Positions 1 through 14,069 of a stretch of DNA of 64,000 nucleotides are shown here, piece by piece. A program made the translations under genes and the position numbers. Each line of letters starts with the position of its first letter. Position 1 is the first letter of the stretch. This DNA comes from Capitulum mitella (lineage: Eukaryota > Arthropoda > Thecostraca > Pollicipedomorpha > Pollicipedidae): assembly GCA_030062745.1 (NCBI GenBank), contig CP099839.1, positions 34,505,293 through 34,569,292 of the forward strand, given 5' to 3'. Under the pieces are notes generated by a model that did no database searches, was not told the DNA's origin, and was given only the letters and a program-made list of their open reading frames with translations.

Positions 1-53
1 TTCTGCCAGCCGGCCACACGGTCGGGCCCGTGCCGGCCGCGGTGCACCGTGAA
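1..53 (-). CDS. Possible TMEM132 exon 4, cut by the window edge
   Basis: Read on the minus strand, CTGTTTTTGTG and a GGAG acceptor precede an open frame reading FTVHRGRHGPDRVAGWQ to the window edge. TMEM132 proteins have a strand of the form (L/I)D(F/V)EV...RVTWQVEY just after the region of exon 3, which this resembles weakly. With the exon 3 donor I chose the phases do not match in this frame, so either the donor or this exon is wrong. Low confidence. Confidence 0.3.
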
Positions 54-299
54 CTCCAGAGCCGACACAAAAACAGCGCGGCCGGCTGGCGCCGCTCCGG
101 CTCCGGCGCGGCCGATCAAGACTGAGCGATCGCGCCGAGGGGGGCGGGCCGCGCGCCGCCGCACACAGCCGGCCCAGCCGCCGCGTAAGTGGCGCATCCA
201 TTAGAGCCGCGGTCGAAGCGCACCGCCACCGCCGCCGCTCAGGCACGTCCCAGCGCTCGCCGACGGCGCAGCGCCCGGCCGGCACGTGCAGAATCGATG
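54..299. other. GC-rich intronic DNA
   Basis: CpG-rich sequence in the TMEM132 intron left of the 43-bp minisatellite. No convincing exon other than the possible one at 1-53. Confidence 0.4.
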
Positions 300-735
300 G
301 GCGGCTAGAGCAGGTCGCGTGCGCCGTCCAGCAGCGTTAGCCGGGTGCGAGGGGATGGTTTGCGCGCCGTCCAGCAGCGTTAGCCGGGTGCGAGGGGATG
401 GTTTGCGCGCCGTCCAGCAGCGTTAGCCGGGTGCGAGGGGATGGTTTGCGCGCCGTCCAGCAGCGTTAGCCGGGTGCGAGGGGATGGTCTGCGCGCCGTC
501 CAGCAGCGTTAGCCGGGTGCGAGGGGATGGTTTGCGCGCCGTCCAGCAGCGTTAGCCGGATGCGAGGGAATGGTCTGCGCGCCGTCCAGCAGCGTTAGCC
601 GGGTGCGAGGGGATGGTTTGCGCGCCGTCCAGCAGCGTTAGCCGGGTGCGAGGGGATGGTCTGCGCGTCGTCCAGCAGCGTTCACCGGGAGTGAGGGGCC
701 GGTCTGTACGCCGTCCAGCTGCGTCAGTTGGGTAT
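300..735. repeat. 43-bp minisatellite
   Basis: About nine to ten copies of a 43-bp unit containing CAGCGTTAGCCGGGTGCGAG and ATGGTTTGCGCGCCGTC. The CAGCGT start recurs at 332, 375, 418 and so on, exactly 43 apart. Middle units are nearly identical and the right-hand units drift. It lies in the TMEM132 intron between exons 3 and 4. Confidence 0.95.
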
Positions 736-1584
736 GAGGGGGCGTTGTGTGCGCCGTCTGGGTTATCCAGTGTGGTTCTGTACGAGTGTGAGTGTGAATT
801 TGTAGCTGAGCGGGGTAACCAACATTCATTTAGGACTGCGCGAGTGCTGCATAATCCCACTGGCGTGTTACAGTCCGGGTGGGGAGTCTGTAATAATCGG
901 TACTAAGACGCGGAACGTGAGCTGCGTATTTCCTTCGGCAACAGAAATGGAACGGAGCAGACAGTACCCTCATTTATTAACCACGTACAAACGACAGACG
1001 TCACCCTTCCCTTTCCCTCTTCCCCTTCCTTCAACATCCACACCCACACCCACGCCCGCACTCACACCCACATCCAAACCCATACCCACACCCACATGTA
1101 CACGGTTGCAGACCAAGGGAGGCTGGCTCAGACAAGTGTGCTTAAACTTTACCACATTTAGGGGCATTCGAAATCAAACCTGACTCCTGAGTTTTGTGCA
1201 ACATTAAATCAGTTCTCTCAAAGGATACAAAAAGACGCGCACCAGTACGCAGCTAAGGTGTTGTAAGCTTTGTCAAAATCGTGTAATGTTGCGTCAAGAC
1301 CAGCAAAACAAAGACAACAAAGAAAAGTCCCAGTCTGAACCAGTCACATCCCTCCACCAGCCATGTGTTGTCATTTCGTGCCTCTGTCAACCAATCTCTC
1401 TACCAGTTTTATGCCCCAATCATCCCCGTCCCTTTATCAGTCCCACCCCTTCATCAATCACATCTCACATCAGTCCCATGCCTCCATCAGTCCTAACTCT
1501 CCATCCGTCCGTCCCTTCATCAGTCCCATCCCTGCATCAGTCGTGTCCTTTCATGAGACGACAGCAGTACCGCAGACGACTGAC

Positions 1585-1752
1585 CCGTCGGCGGCGGCGG
1601 CTGAGGCGGGCGGCGGCGGCCGATCCTGGCTGCCGGTGCCGTACGCCGTGACGGTGACGGAGCCGCGCCGCTTGCTGGACGTGACGCTGATGTTCCAGCG
1701 ATCCGAGGCCAACTCGGCACCCACCACCTGCAGGCCGTGCCGGACGCGAGCC
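1585..1752 (-). CDS. TMEM132-family gene, exon 3
   Basis: Minus-strand exon after the acceptor TGGCAG (AG at 1754-1753). It starts with one base (G), completing the AG left by exon 2 to give AGG (Arg), then reads ARVRHGLQVVGAELASDRW and NISVTSSKRRGSVTVTAYG. This fits the TMEM132 segment that follows the VYIPVYV-like strand (vertebrate pattern: K-V-K-x-G-(V/L)-x-(V/I)-(V/I)-x-A-x-x-S-x-x-x-W). Matching family position and matching phase both support it. The 3' end is uncertain: I chose GTCAGT at 1584-1579 (phase 2), and a second candidate is GTACTG a little downstream. Between the conserved part and the donor lies low-complexity Pro/Ala coding. The acceptor is preceded by very long UG and UC repeats (separate entries). 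Confidence 0.75.
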
Positions 1753-1794
1753 CTGCCACACACGCCGGCACCGTCAGGCACACGGCAGCTCAGC

Positions 1795-1965
1795 ACGCAC
1801 GCACGCACGCACGCACACACACACGCACGCACGCACACACACACACACACACGTACGCGTACGCGTACACGCCTACGCACACGCACACGCACACACACGA
1901 ACACATATACGTTCACGCACACACATACACGCGCAAATGCACATAAATACGTACATTTATACATA
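1795..1965. repeat. (CA)/(CACG) repeat, UG-rich in the TMEM132 transcript
   Basis: Mixed CA, CACG and TACG repeats. In the sense of the TMEM132 transcript this is a (UG)/(UGCG) run that begins about 40 nt upstream of the exon 3 acceptor. Confidence 0.95.
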
Positions 1966-1970
1966 CATGC

Positions 1971-4140
<2,170 letters not shown>

Positions 4141-4249
4141 TCACAATCTGAGGATCGCAAAAGAAATTAAAGGCGGCTCCAGGCTAACGTAAAATGGGAT
4201 ATTTTTGCTTCTTATTCCTGAGACATTATGACTCGATTTACGGAACAAA

Positions 4250-4790
4250 ACACAGATGTCACAGATATCAGATATGCAGTTCCTGACCCCTCTTTCCTTG
4301 TCTCTGAATCCACCTTCATGCATTTGCAATGTGTACATAATACGATACGTGACACAAATGGAAATATTTTGATGACACACATAATCTCACCAGACTCAAA
4401 ACATACGACAAAAACTTCGCCTTTTCCAAAAATGTCCCTTTCAGACATCCTCGTTACGCGCATAAATTTATTGTTTGAAAACGTGATGCGCTTATGACCT
4501 AACAATGCGAACTTCAAGCACAGTACAAAATTGTATTAAAAATATATTTGAATATGATAACCAGTTGCCAACAGTTCACCACGTAGAAAGCTATCCCATT
4601 TCTTCCGGTAACTGGATCCTCCTATGGGCACTTGTCATATGTACATAATGTGACATGTGATACATGTGGAAATAATTTCCGAACAAAGACAATCTCGTCA
4701 GACCCAAAAGACGTTATAGCACGAACTAAGACTTCTCAAAACAAGTATCCCTTTTTATGTGCCCTGGATACGCCTGTGACTTCTGAAAAT
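4250..4790. repeat. Imperfect direct repeat, two units
   Basis: The module GTACATAATACGATACGTGA followed by GGAAATA, AATCTC.CCAGACTCAAAA and CAAAAACTTC near 4333-4425 recurs near 4639-4740 with GTACATAATGTGACATGTGA, GGAAATA and AATCTCGTCAGACCCAAAA. The spacing is about 305 bp. Origin unknown. Confidence 0.6.
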
Positions 4791-6112
4791 CGACCTTTTC
4801 CTAACATACGTCATAGACCTAGTAATGTCCGGTAGGATGGCATCAAGCAAAAAAATCGGCCGTAAAATGTGGTCCGAAAACTCCTATACGCAAACCCGTA
4901 TTTATACCCTGATCTTGCCCCCATTTCCCTCTTGTTCAAAATTTTCGACATTTCTCTTTGGAAAAATGTAGATCTTGCTACAGACTATCGAACGCCATTT
5001 TCCAATAGGAAACCGCGCCAATTTTTTCGAGATCGGGGGGCAGAATCCCCCCTCCCAGCAAGGAATCGTATGTACCGGGCAGGAGCACGGAAGAGATTTG
5101 ATGGACTTGCAATGTGTAAAAAACATTTTATGGTGTACAGCAGGCGCATGCCCACAACAGTACGGCTAATCCACCGCTCACGGTTCACGATGTCGGAAAA
5201 GTCCGCATGTAAACAGCGCTGTTCCGACTCTAAGGTCTCGTGATCACGCAGAGCCGGTGCTGGTCCACGTCGCCTGGCATGCCTGGTTCTGCGGGCGGTG
5301 CCGCGCCAGCCGTTCCGTGCCGACCGCCGGCCGCCCACTCCCAGACAGTCCTGGCCGCGACAAACGACCAGTGCGCGGCACCGTGACAACAAACTTTAAC
5401 GTGTCGTCACAGCTCAGAAGAGGAACCGCAGCGCGGCGACGGCGTCCACAGCTGGACTCGCGCTGCGGTCACGGCCGCATTATTTGCGGCGTGCCGGCGC
5501 AGGAATGCGGTGCCGTTTTCCGACGTGAGAACCGGACACCTGGGCAATTGGGCGAGCCTGTTACCGGTCAAACCAGCGCCGGGCGGAGTGGCCCAGTCGG
5601 CCAGGCGTCGCCACGTCTGGCGGCCGCCCTCTCAGTTGGAACCCTGCCCTGTCTGGCCGGTTATCAACGACCGAAGTGTGATGCAGATGATATCTGGTCG
5701 TTTGTTGCAGTTAGTCTTGCATCAAGTCTTGAACAGTCTGATCCGCAACACGCCATCAGGCTTGCGCCGAACGTCTTTCCTTAAATATCGCATGCATCGC
5801 CAAGTACCGGGGAGGAATACTTTAGTAAATGATAACTGAAAAGATACGTTTATCAGAGGAATGAGAGTAAAGCAACAAGCGGTCTCCACTTGCTTTGGTG
5901 CGCGGAGATACGACGCAGTTGGCGACGGTGGCGTCGTCTCTCGTTATAGGGTGTTTAAATGCACATCAAACAGGCTGTCTTTCAGGGATTCAGAACTCTC
6001 AAAAATCCGAACCGCAACCTATCCATCCAGCCTGGTCTAACTATGGTCCATTTCACCAAAACCCAGCATTTCACCGTTTTGCCCCGAGCCCCGCAAACGC
6101 ATTTGTTATTAA

Positions 6113-7310
6113 CCCGTCCCCGACTGAGGGGGGCAGTTGACCGGTCCCCCCCTGAGGTTTTTCTGGGATTGCGAGAGAACGAACACACACAGAGCCACGA
6201 AACTTTGTGTACCTTTTGCTTCATCATTTTTACAACTTCTATCAAAGTTTTCACCTCAGGTCAGGTCAGGTGCTTGACCTAGGTCAGGTCAAACGGACCT
6301 ATGTTCAAAAAAGTTTAGCGCTCTGTAACTTTTTCGCAAAACAAGATATCACGATAATACTTTCAAGTATTAGTGATCGTGATAGGAGCAACAAAGCTGC
6401 TATCTCAGATTTTTCGGACAGGTGACTGACCAAGCCCATTTTTAAGACATGCGTTTTTTCGGAAACTGACGGAATATTTCATAACATTTTTAGTGTGTAG
6501 TAAAGCAGACATCTAGTCATCATCATTGGGCAAAGTATCAATGACTTCCAGCCACTGACCTGAGGTCAGGTCACGAATAACTGTAGTCAGCCAAAACGTA
6601 CCACCGTCAAAATCACCGATGAATTACTCAGAATGGGTATAAATTGGCAGAACTAGCCTGCACAGACGTAAGTAATGCCAGGAACCTCAAAAAGTTTTAA
6701 AAATTGCGTATTTTGGAAATAAAGAGGCTCTCGCGAATAGAGCTCCGCCAATTTTGCAGATTGGAAACTAATGAATTTTCCAAAATTTAAGCATGAAAAC
6801 CCATCACAAGGACCACTAAGATCAATACAATTTACATGGATAGGCTTTTTCGCGAAAATAAAGGAACAATAAAATTAGTTCCCATCAATTTGTTGCTGCA
6901 TACGGCTGCGGCCGACAGCCGGCGCGAGAACTGCCATGTCTTTAACTCGACGTTTCGGCGTATATATTGAACTAATCCGAGAAATTAGATGTGTATCGGC
7001 ATTTGCGGACCTTTACTTCTGCGCTGGTGCGTTTACCTATGCGTTATTAGTCACGGCCCTTGAGATTCAGGCCGTTTCTCCGTCTCATGCATTCGGCTAT
7101 GAGAAAACATATATAGAGCGTAAATTGCTTACATATTATGTAACACTAAAAAAATGAGACCAGTTTCGAGCTCTACTCGTGACAAACTTTCCAATGTTGT
7201 GCTTATTTTTATCGTACGACCAACCGTTCGTGAGTTAGAGGGGGCGGCCAACTGCCCCGCCCCCCCCCCCAGTGGTGCATGTTCGAAACCGACCGACGGT
7301 GGTGCGCGGG
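6113..7310. mobile_element. TTAA-flanked piggyBac-like MITE, family B, copy 1
   Basis: A 1,198-bp non-autonomous element flanked by TTAA at 6109-6112 and 7311-7314. Its ends are CCCGTCCCC... and ...GTGCGCGGG, so the outermost inverted bases are CCCG/CGGG. Subterminal inverted blocks GGGGCAGTTG and CAACTGCCCC lie near each end. No transposase is encoded. It carries a dense set of AGGTCA half-sites at 6258-6295 and 6555-6580. A second copy at 39385-40384 lacks about 200 bp of the interior. TTAA duplication plus termini beginning CCC is characteristic of the piggyBac superfamily. Confidence 0.85.
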
Positions 7311-8208
7311 TTAAGACGATTGGGGCAAACAACGTTTTCTGCCTCTGAAAACTGCTCATATTTGATGTATACAGAGGCCATGAATGAGGCCGCTGGTCAC
7401 CCGCAATTAAATGTGTGGGTTGGGCGGGATGACGATTTGCATCTCTAATTTGCATTCTGTTTAGCGTTTATGCATCACTGGGACTTAGTTCTGTCACAAG
7501 TTCTGCCACTGAAATTGTGCTGATTAAATGGCTTCATCCGGGTTGTTGGTGTAAATTATCCATCTCCTGAAATTGAGCTTCCTCAATTCATTGCTGTCGG
7601 AGGTATTGCTGTATGTTTTTCAAGACATGGCAATGTGCGATACCTTTCTGGTCGTTTTTCTGGGTCAAAATAAATAGTCCCTAGATATGACTGTATATAA
7701 TGTGACGCAAATAAGAGTGTAATATACGGTTTCAAAGAAGCAGAGCGTTGAAAAGATGCACTGAAAAACGTATCAGATGAATCTTGGAAGACTTTTGCTT
7801 TCAACACTGCAACATCACAATACTCCAGTCATGCCAGATGGCGGTGATGATTCTTCAATTTGGCATTCGTGCTGAACGCAAACTTTTGCCAGGATTTCCT
7901 AAAATTCGAACAAACTAAACCCATCATAGCTTAGAGCTATGACGCTTCACATACGTTCTGTTTCCCTAATTACGCCAAAACGTAGCATCTTTTTGCATGG
8001 GTGTATCATGCAAGGGAAGTTTCATCACCTCGTAATCAACTGTTCCTTACGTGCGATGACTGAACTTTATTGTCACGTTTTGTGGCGTTTTTGTTACGGC
8101 GTATCTGCGTCCTCTTTCGGAGAATAGTCTAACACCTATTAGGTAGGTAACTGTAATTTAAGTCATTTATAGCTTGGTTCTGACGGTAATCTTTACTTGG
8201 TGTACGTC

Positions 8209-8385
8209 CAGGGGCGTCGATTTTTGTAAATGATGGGGGCAGAGCCGATGTTCCGACAACGTAATCCCCCCCCCCAAATAAGGGTTTCTCAACGGATTTA
8301 GCCCAAGTTATTTCGGTCAACGGAAATTTACAAGTTTTTTATTTTTATTTCTTGAACAAAAATCGCATATAACCCCATCGCGGAA

Positions 8386-8441
<56 letters not shown>

Positions 8442-8654
8442 ATATCAAAGATAGAAAGGTGGATGGGCAGATCATTCTGCGCTATATTCTATGCTTCCTG
8501 CCTATCTCTTATCTATCGCGGCCGTTCTTTTCGCTATTATGGCACATTTCCCTTACAAACCGGCAGAAAATATTGGGGGGGAAGTCAACATTCGGGGGCC
8601 CAAATCAACACGGGGGAAGGGGCTCTCACAAAAGAACATAAATCGACACCCCTG
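8209..8654. mobile_element. MITE with CAGGGG termini (hAT-like), copy 1
   Basis: 446 bp with inverted ends CAGGGGCGTCGATTT and AAATCGACACCCCTG (one mismatch). A related copy lies at 51092-51479, and shared interior blocks include CTCTTATCTAT, CCGTTCTTTTCGCTATT and GGCAGAAAATATTGG. CAG-starting termini suggest hAT; I see no clean 8-bp target duplication. It contains a (TA)n(TG)n microsatellite at about 8388-8440. Confidence 0.75.
8388..8440. repeat. (TA)n(TG)n microsatellite
   Basis: About 19 TA dinucleotides followed by TG dinucleotides, inside the MITE at 8209-8654. Confidence 0.97.
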
Positions 8655-9461
8655 GTACCTGCTTGTGCATGGACGAAGTTTCCCGAAAAGACTACCCTGG
8701 GAGATTTTTCCATCGTTTCATACGTAATCGTGAGAAATATCTTTGTTACCCATGTGACCAGGTAGAAGTCGGACCGATCTTGCAACCTTCGGTGAGGGTG
8801 GCCAGGGGAATTACGCCGGGGCGGAAGTAGGCAAACTTTACTGGGAAAGTGGACGGAAAGGAAATTTTCCAGGCTAGTGGTGCTAGAAGGCCTCCTAACC
8901 ATTTACCATGCGTAACTGCCAATATCACGTGTTTTATCGCCTTTTCCACTTCTCTATACGGCATTCCTAGCATCGCGTCTGCCAAATGTGAATTGTGCAT
9001 TGGGAACAGGGCTACGCGCAAGTACTTGCAGTAAAATTAGTAATTTCCGATCGGTTAAAGGAAGCCCGTCACTGACGTCACGATGGCACTCGATTATGCA
9101 CAATGTGCGCGCAAGTGACTTATAAGGTTACTGACCTAACCATCCGTACCGTGGCTGCCCGTCGTATACCACGCTAATACGTGATCAGCATCGCTGACAT
9201 ATCTGTGTAAATAACGACAGCCTAGCCGAGGGCAGAGTGGTGATTTGCGTCCGACCTTACAGCCGCCGCAAACCAGTGAGACGGCACCACCGTGCGCAAC
9301 ACACGGCGAGACGGACCGCACTCTACTGCCACCTGAAATGTTTATTTCCAGACCGGTCGGACATGTCGCAGTGGACCACCCCACAATCGATGCCCCGGAG
9401 CCGGCGAAAACATTCACCGACAGCTGTTTCGGTGACGAACCCGGCTCGGAATGTGCCCGTT

Positions 9462-9740
9462 CCGTGACACGGTGAACAGATCGCCGTGCTCAGAACAGAT
9501 CCGTGATACGGTGAACAGATCGCCGTGCTCACAACAGATCCGTGACACGGTGAACAGATCGCCGTGTCACGGAACAGATCCGTGACATGGTGAACAGATC
9601 GCCGTGCTCAGAACAGATCCGTGACACGGTGAACAGATCGCCGTGCTCAGAACAGATCCGTGACACGGTGAACAGATCGCCGTGCTCAGAACAGATCTGT
9701 GACACGGTGAACAGATCGCCGTGCTCAGCACAGATCTGCG
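9462..9740. repeat. 39-bp minisatellite
   Basis: Seven units of 39 bp containing GGTGAACAGATCGCCGTGCT and CAGAACAGATCCGTGACAC. Because 39 is a multiple of three, all frames stay open and give long spurious ORFs on both strands. It lies in TMEM132 intron 2. Confidence 0.95.
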
Positions 9741-10199
9741 TGAGATCTGTCCGCGGTCGGAGCCGGCCGGGTCCGACCATCGGCAGCCCTCCGACATTCG
9801 AGCCGTCAGACGGCTCCCTCCGACCCTTCTGGTCGCCGCACGGCACGGCTGTGTAGCCGGCCCGTCGGCGGAGACGGCGCCCCGCCCGAGGCCGGTCAAC
9901 AGAGAGGCGGCGGCGGCAGAGGCGGCGGCGGCGGCGGCGGCGCATACCAGCCGTCTGACTCAGCGGAGCACCGCCTCGTTCCGCACATCTCCGGCGGCCG
10001 GCAGGACGATCGCGCCCGCTGCACCGCTCGCGGAGGCGCTCCCCTCCCCGCACGCCAGGGGACCGGGCCGCCGGGCCGGGCTCGCCATGAGCGGGCCGCG
10101 CCGAGTACGCACTGACTCACGGCTGGCGAGTGATCCCGACACCCAGCCGGCTCGAAATAGCGGCCCGAGCGGTCTTCTTCAGAGTGCGGCTGCTGACGC

Positions 10200-10354
10200 A
10201 CTTCGACAGCGAACACTCAAACAGCCAGCTTCGACAGCCTGGACTCTCAAACCTCGACAGCAAACAGTCATCCAGTCAGCCTCGAAAGCGAACACTCGTC
10301 CAGCCAACCTCGACAACCAACACTGTCACCTCGATAACAAACACTTTCAAATCT
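10200..10354. repeat. CTTCGACAGCGAACACTC minisatellite, left part
   Basis: Degenerate units of about 25-35 bp built on CCAGC.TCGACAGCGAACACT. The same units continue in the same orientation at 12266-12385, on the other side of the MULE-like element, so the array was interrupted by it. Confidence 0.75.
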
Positions 10355-10363
10355 CGACAGCGA

Positions 10364-12256
10364 ATGTCTGTCAAGACAGCCCGCGCTCAGCCCACGCTCA
10401 ACCGAAACTCGAGACCCCTTCAGAATCGTTCAAAACAAATCACTAGATAGGATACGACTAGCTGAGCTCAATGACACCATCACAACCATTACTTTGCTCT
10501 CTCGAGAACAAAAAGGATGTGAAAAATACAACGAAGCCACATGTAGCCTAGAGACCAGCAGTTGCTTGCAATATTAGGCGTGTACCGCTCATCTCACCAC
10601 TGGCCCATTTCCACTCTGCAGACTGCAGCTTTACCAGTCATTACGAGCGAAGACCGTTTTTCTACCTAATGCTTTATTTCTCATTCAATTTAACGCAACT
10701 CACGGAAATAGCATCAACAACATGGCCCAAATTTCGACACACCCCATCGATTCCAAAATTTCTTAAGTACGGATAGCCAAAACCACAATACACACGAAAC
10801 CGTCGCCAAAAGCCCACCGCACTGCGATTCACACAGTAACATTGACCTCAAAAGAACACAAGTAAAAATCACTTTTTTAATTGTCTTTTAAACACAGTCA
10901 TATGAATACTCGAAACGTTCGTCTTGCTCTACTGAGCCCACAACTGGTTCATGCAGGCATTTCCGGCTGTAACATTTCGAGTTACGGCGAAAGAAGCTGG
11001 TTTTTTGCCCAATACTTAATATCCCATCGGATTTAACAGCATCCTACGAGGACTCTAAGGGGACTAAAAGCACTAAGAGGACTAAGAGGACTGTGGGAGA
11101 TAAAACATTGGCCAGAAAGCGGTCTTCATTCGCCATAACTCAAAAAGTTCACAATGGAAAGGCGTACATGGGCCATTTGAGAGTTCAGTGACACAAGACC
11201 AAGATTCTGAGTGCCTATATGCTTAGGTTTGGACGGGAATTGAAACATGCGATTTTTACGTGTGTTCTTAGGGACCCAATTTGACGGTGTGAGTAGCAAT
11301 GCGACGGACTTTCGACGATGGTTTCATGTGTATTATGTTTCTAGCTACCTATTCTGCAAAAATTACCGGAACGAGACTTGTATCTTGAATGTTTATATGA
11401 TTACGTTTCACATGGAATTACGAAAGTCGTCTCATCTGTGCTCTTCTGAGCCAAATCAGGGGGTACGAATATTAATGAGATAGACTTTGGACTATGGTTT
11501 CATGTCTACTGCGATTCTGGCTACCTGTACATGAAACTGAAGAATGCGAGGGTCCGTCGAAATCAGTTCCGTAGTGTCCTGTGTTAAATCCAATGAGAAA
11601 CAAAGCATTAGCACAAACAACGGTTTTCTGTCGCCTGAAAAAGTTTCAACCAGAACGGGGTAAACGAGGCATTTTTGGGCTCAGCAGAGCAAGACGAACG
11701 TTTTGAGTATGTAAATGACTAGGTTTCGGGAAGAATTAAAAATAAACGCAATTCTCACGTGTGTCTTCTGAGCCCAACGTGGCAGTGTGAACATCAACAA
11801 GACGGACTTTTGGCGATGATTCCATGTATACTGCAGTTCTGGCTACCAGTGGATCAGAAATTTTTCAAACCGAAGGGCTGGCTGCGCCGAAATCAGTTTC
11901 ATGGGGTCATATGGCCACTCCAAAAGGAAATCATTCATCAGGTAGATAAGCAGTCTCCACTCGCATTTACTCGAAAAGCTGCAATCGGAAACGTCGAAAT
12001 CGGCCAACTTTGAGCTCACGGTCGCAATCTCAATATGGTAAGTATCTATTTGTCGGGGTTTTAGCAACATTTGTCTCCGTCGTATTTTTTACGTGTTTTG
12101 TCCTCGAGAATGCACAGTAATGGATGCGATGGAGGTCTGACGGTGCCCATCAGCCCAGCTTGTTAACACGTAACTAATGATCCGTTATGAGCGATTCTGA
12201 AGGGGTCTTGAGTTTGGGCTGGCCGTGGACTGAGCGTGGGCTGTGCTGACAGACAT
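10364..12256. mobile_element. MULE-like element with about 580-bp inverted terminal repeats
   Basis: 1,893 bp. The left end ATGTCTGTCAAGACAGCCCG is mirrored by ATGTCTGTCAGCACAGCCCA read inwards from the right end. The arms stay alignable over 10364-10943 and 11677-12256 at roughly 70-80% by eye, best at the termini (CCCCTTCAGAATCG is exact). Candidate 9-bp target duplication: CGACAGCGA (10355-10363) and CGACAACGA (12257-12265), one transition. Long terminal repeats plus 9-bp duplication are the Mutator-like signature. No transposase is visible. The 9-mer is also part of the host minisatellite, which weakens the duplication argument. Confidence 0.75.
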
Positions 12257-12385
12257 CGACAACGAACACTTTCTCAAACTTCGGCGATGAACACTCCCAC
12301 AGCCAGCTTCGACACCAACACTCAGCCAGCCTCGACAACGAACACTCATCAAACAGCCAGCTTCGACAGCGAACTTTCCGTTAAA
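12257..12385. repeat. CTTCGACAGCGAACACTC minisatellite, right part
   Basis: Continuation of the array at 10200-10354, same orientation, beyond the MULE-like insertion. Confidence 0.75.
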
Positions 12386-13161
12386 TAGCCGGTCTCACGG
12401 ACCGGCTATCTGACAGAATTTTGACTTCCCTCTCCCACCCCCCAACAATCAAACAATCCACAGGAAAATTCCCTCAAAAAGCCAGCATGAACATTATCTT
12501 AATCAGCAGGCCTCGCCGGCGGACATTCACGCGGACATCAGCACTCTGCGGGCTGATCACGGATCACAGACCCAGCCAGCGGACTCCACGCAGTGCTGCG
12601 AGGCGTGTTTGGTTCACATCCGCCGGAACGACCGGGCACGTAGTTGAGCAGCTCAAGCAGTTAGCTCTCAGAATAACTTGTAACCCTCCGCCTTCCGAAT
12701 TTCAAAGACAGAAAACTGTTCCGGCATTCATCTTCCTCCCCTTCTTCCCAGCAACGCGAAGGGCATGTTAAAAAAAAATCAATCAGTTTTTTTCTGAGCC
12801 ATCCATAACCAAGGTCATCTTGTTGAGATGTCCAACACTTGTATTTTGCTGTCCCATAAGCAATTAGCTGCCCTTCGAGACTCATCTCTTTTATGATCAA
12901 TCAAAGATACTATAGTGCTTTGCAGTACTAAGTTACTTCGGGTCCGCAGCAGTGAACATTAATACCCACCGTGTGATTGCAAACTACACGGTTTCGAACC
13001 AACTGCACCGATCTGGTCCGGATGCATGACTGATCCGATTAGTGACGCACTGCCTTCTCGGTAAAAGGTTAGATAAAATGATTGGCCAGACATCGGTGAA
13101 ATCACCCTTTTCCCAAGAACACGTCAGCATCCTGTCAGCGCCGCACAGTCTTTCAGTTCGT
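12386..13161. other. No gene recognised
   Basis: TMEM132 intron 2 just downstream of exon 2. Nothing convincing in either strand. Confidence 0.5.
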
Positions 13162-13261
13162 GATCAGCTACGTGACAGATGACATCACGATAATTAAAAA
13201 ACTCACCACCCAAACGTGTCCCAATGAGCCGAACATCCGATCTCTGAGTCCTGACACCCAC

Positions 13262-14069
13262 CTGAGCGTGAATCCGAAGACGGTCTGCTGACGGTCGGGC
13301 ACCACATACACCGGGATGTAGACGCGCGTGCTGGGGTAGAGCGGCCCCTGTGGCACGGCCAGCCGCACGTGTCGGCCGAGCTGGTGCAGCCTGCTGCGCT
13401 CCCGGCCCGCCGTGAGCGGCACCACGCCAACCGGCGTCACCGGCTGGCTCGGCAGGCCCGCCTCACCGGCGGCGCAGTCGCCACTGCCGGCCTCGGTGCG
13501 GCTCAGCAGGTACGAGACGGCTGCCTGGTTCTTGGTCGGCTTCTTGCTGGCGCCGGCGGGCAGGCGAGGCCACCAGGCGGCCGGCAGGATGACCTCGGCC
13601 AGACAGACGCCGTTGGCGTCCGGCTGGCAGTGGGCCGTGAGTAGTTGACGGCCGCGGCTCACCATCACAGTGACGCAGAGCCGGGCGGCCGGGCCGCCGC
13701 TGCCGCCGCCGCCGCGGCCGCCGGCCTGCCCGGCCGCCATCAGCACGCGCAGCACCGGCCGCTCAGAGGTCACCTCGCTGGTGACCAGGTGGGCGCTGAC
13801 GCGCGGCGCCGACGGGTGGAAGTGCACCGGGTCGGTGATGTTGGTCTCCTCCAGCGCCAGCGGCACCGGCACCGACTGGCGCGTAGCGAATGGCCCGTGC
13901 GAGGCGCGCACCAGCGCTGGCTGGCGCGGGTCGCGCAAGGTGAACAGCTCGACGCCGGCAAGGCGGGCGTTGGCCGGCGGCAGCAGCGGCTCGGCCGGCG
14001 GCCCGTCGTCGCTCGGCCGGTAGAAGAAGCCGTCGCCGGCGTGTTCAAACTGCACTTGCACGGCCAAAC
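13262..14069 (-). CDS. TMEM132-family gene, exon 2 (conserved extracellular N-terminal region)
   Basis: Open 808-bp minus-strand exon between an acceptor (GTCAG, exon from 14069) and a donor (CTCAG|GTGGGT, exon end 13262). The translation matches the N-terminal ectodomain of TMEM132 proteins, single-pass membrane proteins linked to neural adhesion and cytoskeleton. Landmarks in order are VQVQFEHAGDGFF, VRASHGPFATRQSVP (family NASYGPF..EQVVP), SAHLVTSEV followed by RPVLRVLMAAG (family RPKVQVLFHIAG), a Cys pair in AHCQPDANGVCLAEV (family ACRLQGDLGLCVAEL), SYLLSRTEAGSGDC, and VRLAVPQGPLYPSTRVYIPVY. A Gly-rich insert (GGRGGGGSGG) lies in the middle. Third positions are GC-rich, unlike the flanking intron DNA. 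Recognition is from family memory, not a search; I am confident of the family and do not name a paralogue. Confidence 0.9.

Noticed and set aside
9462-9740. Regular 39-bp repeats resembling a CRISPR array
   Set aside because: There are no unique spacers between repeats and the DNA is eukaryotic; it is a plain tandem minisatellite. The same applies to 300-735.
9721-10446. Plus-strand ORF of 241 codons
   Set aside because: Runs out of a 39-bp minisatellite through GCG repeats into another minisatellite and into the MULE-like element; no domain and no codon signal.
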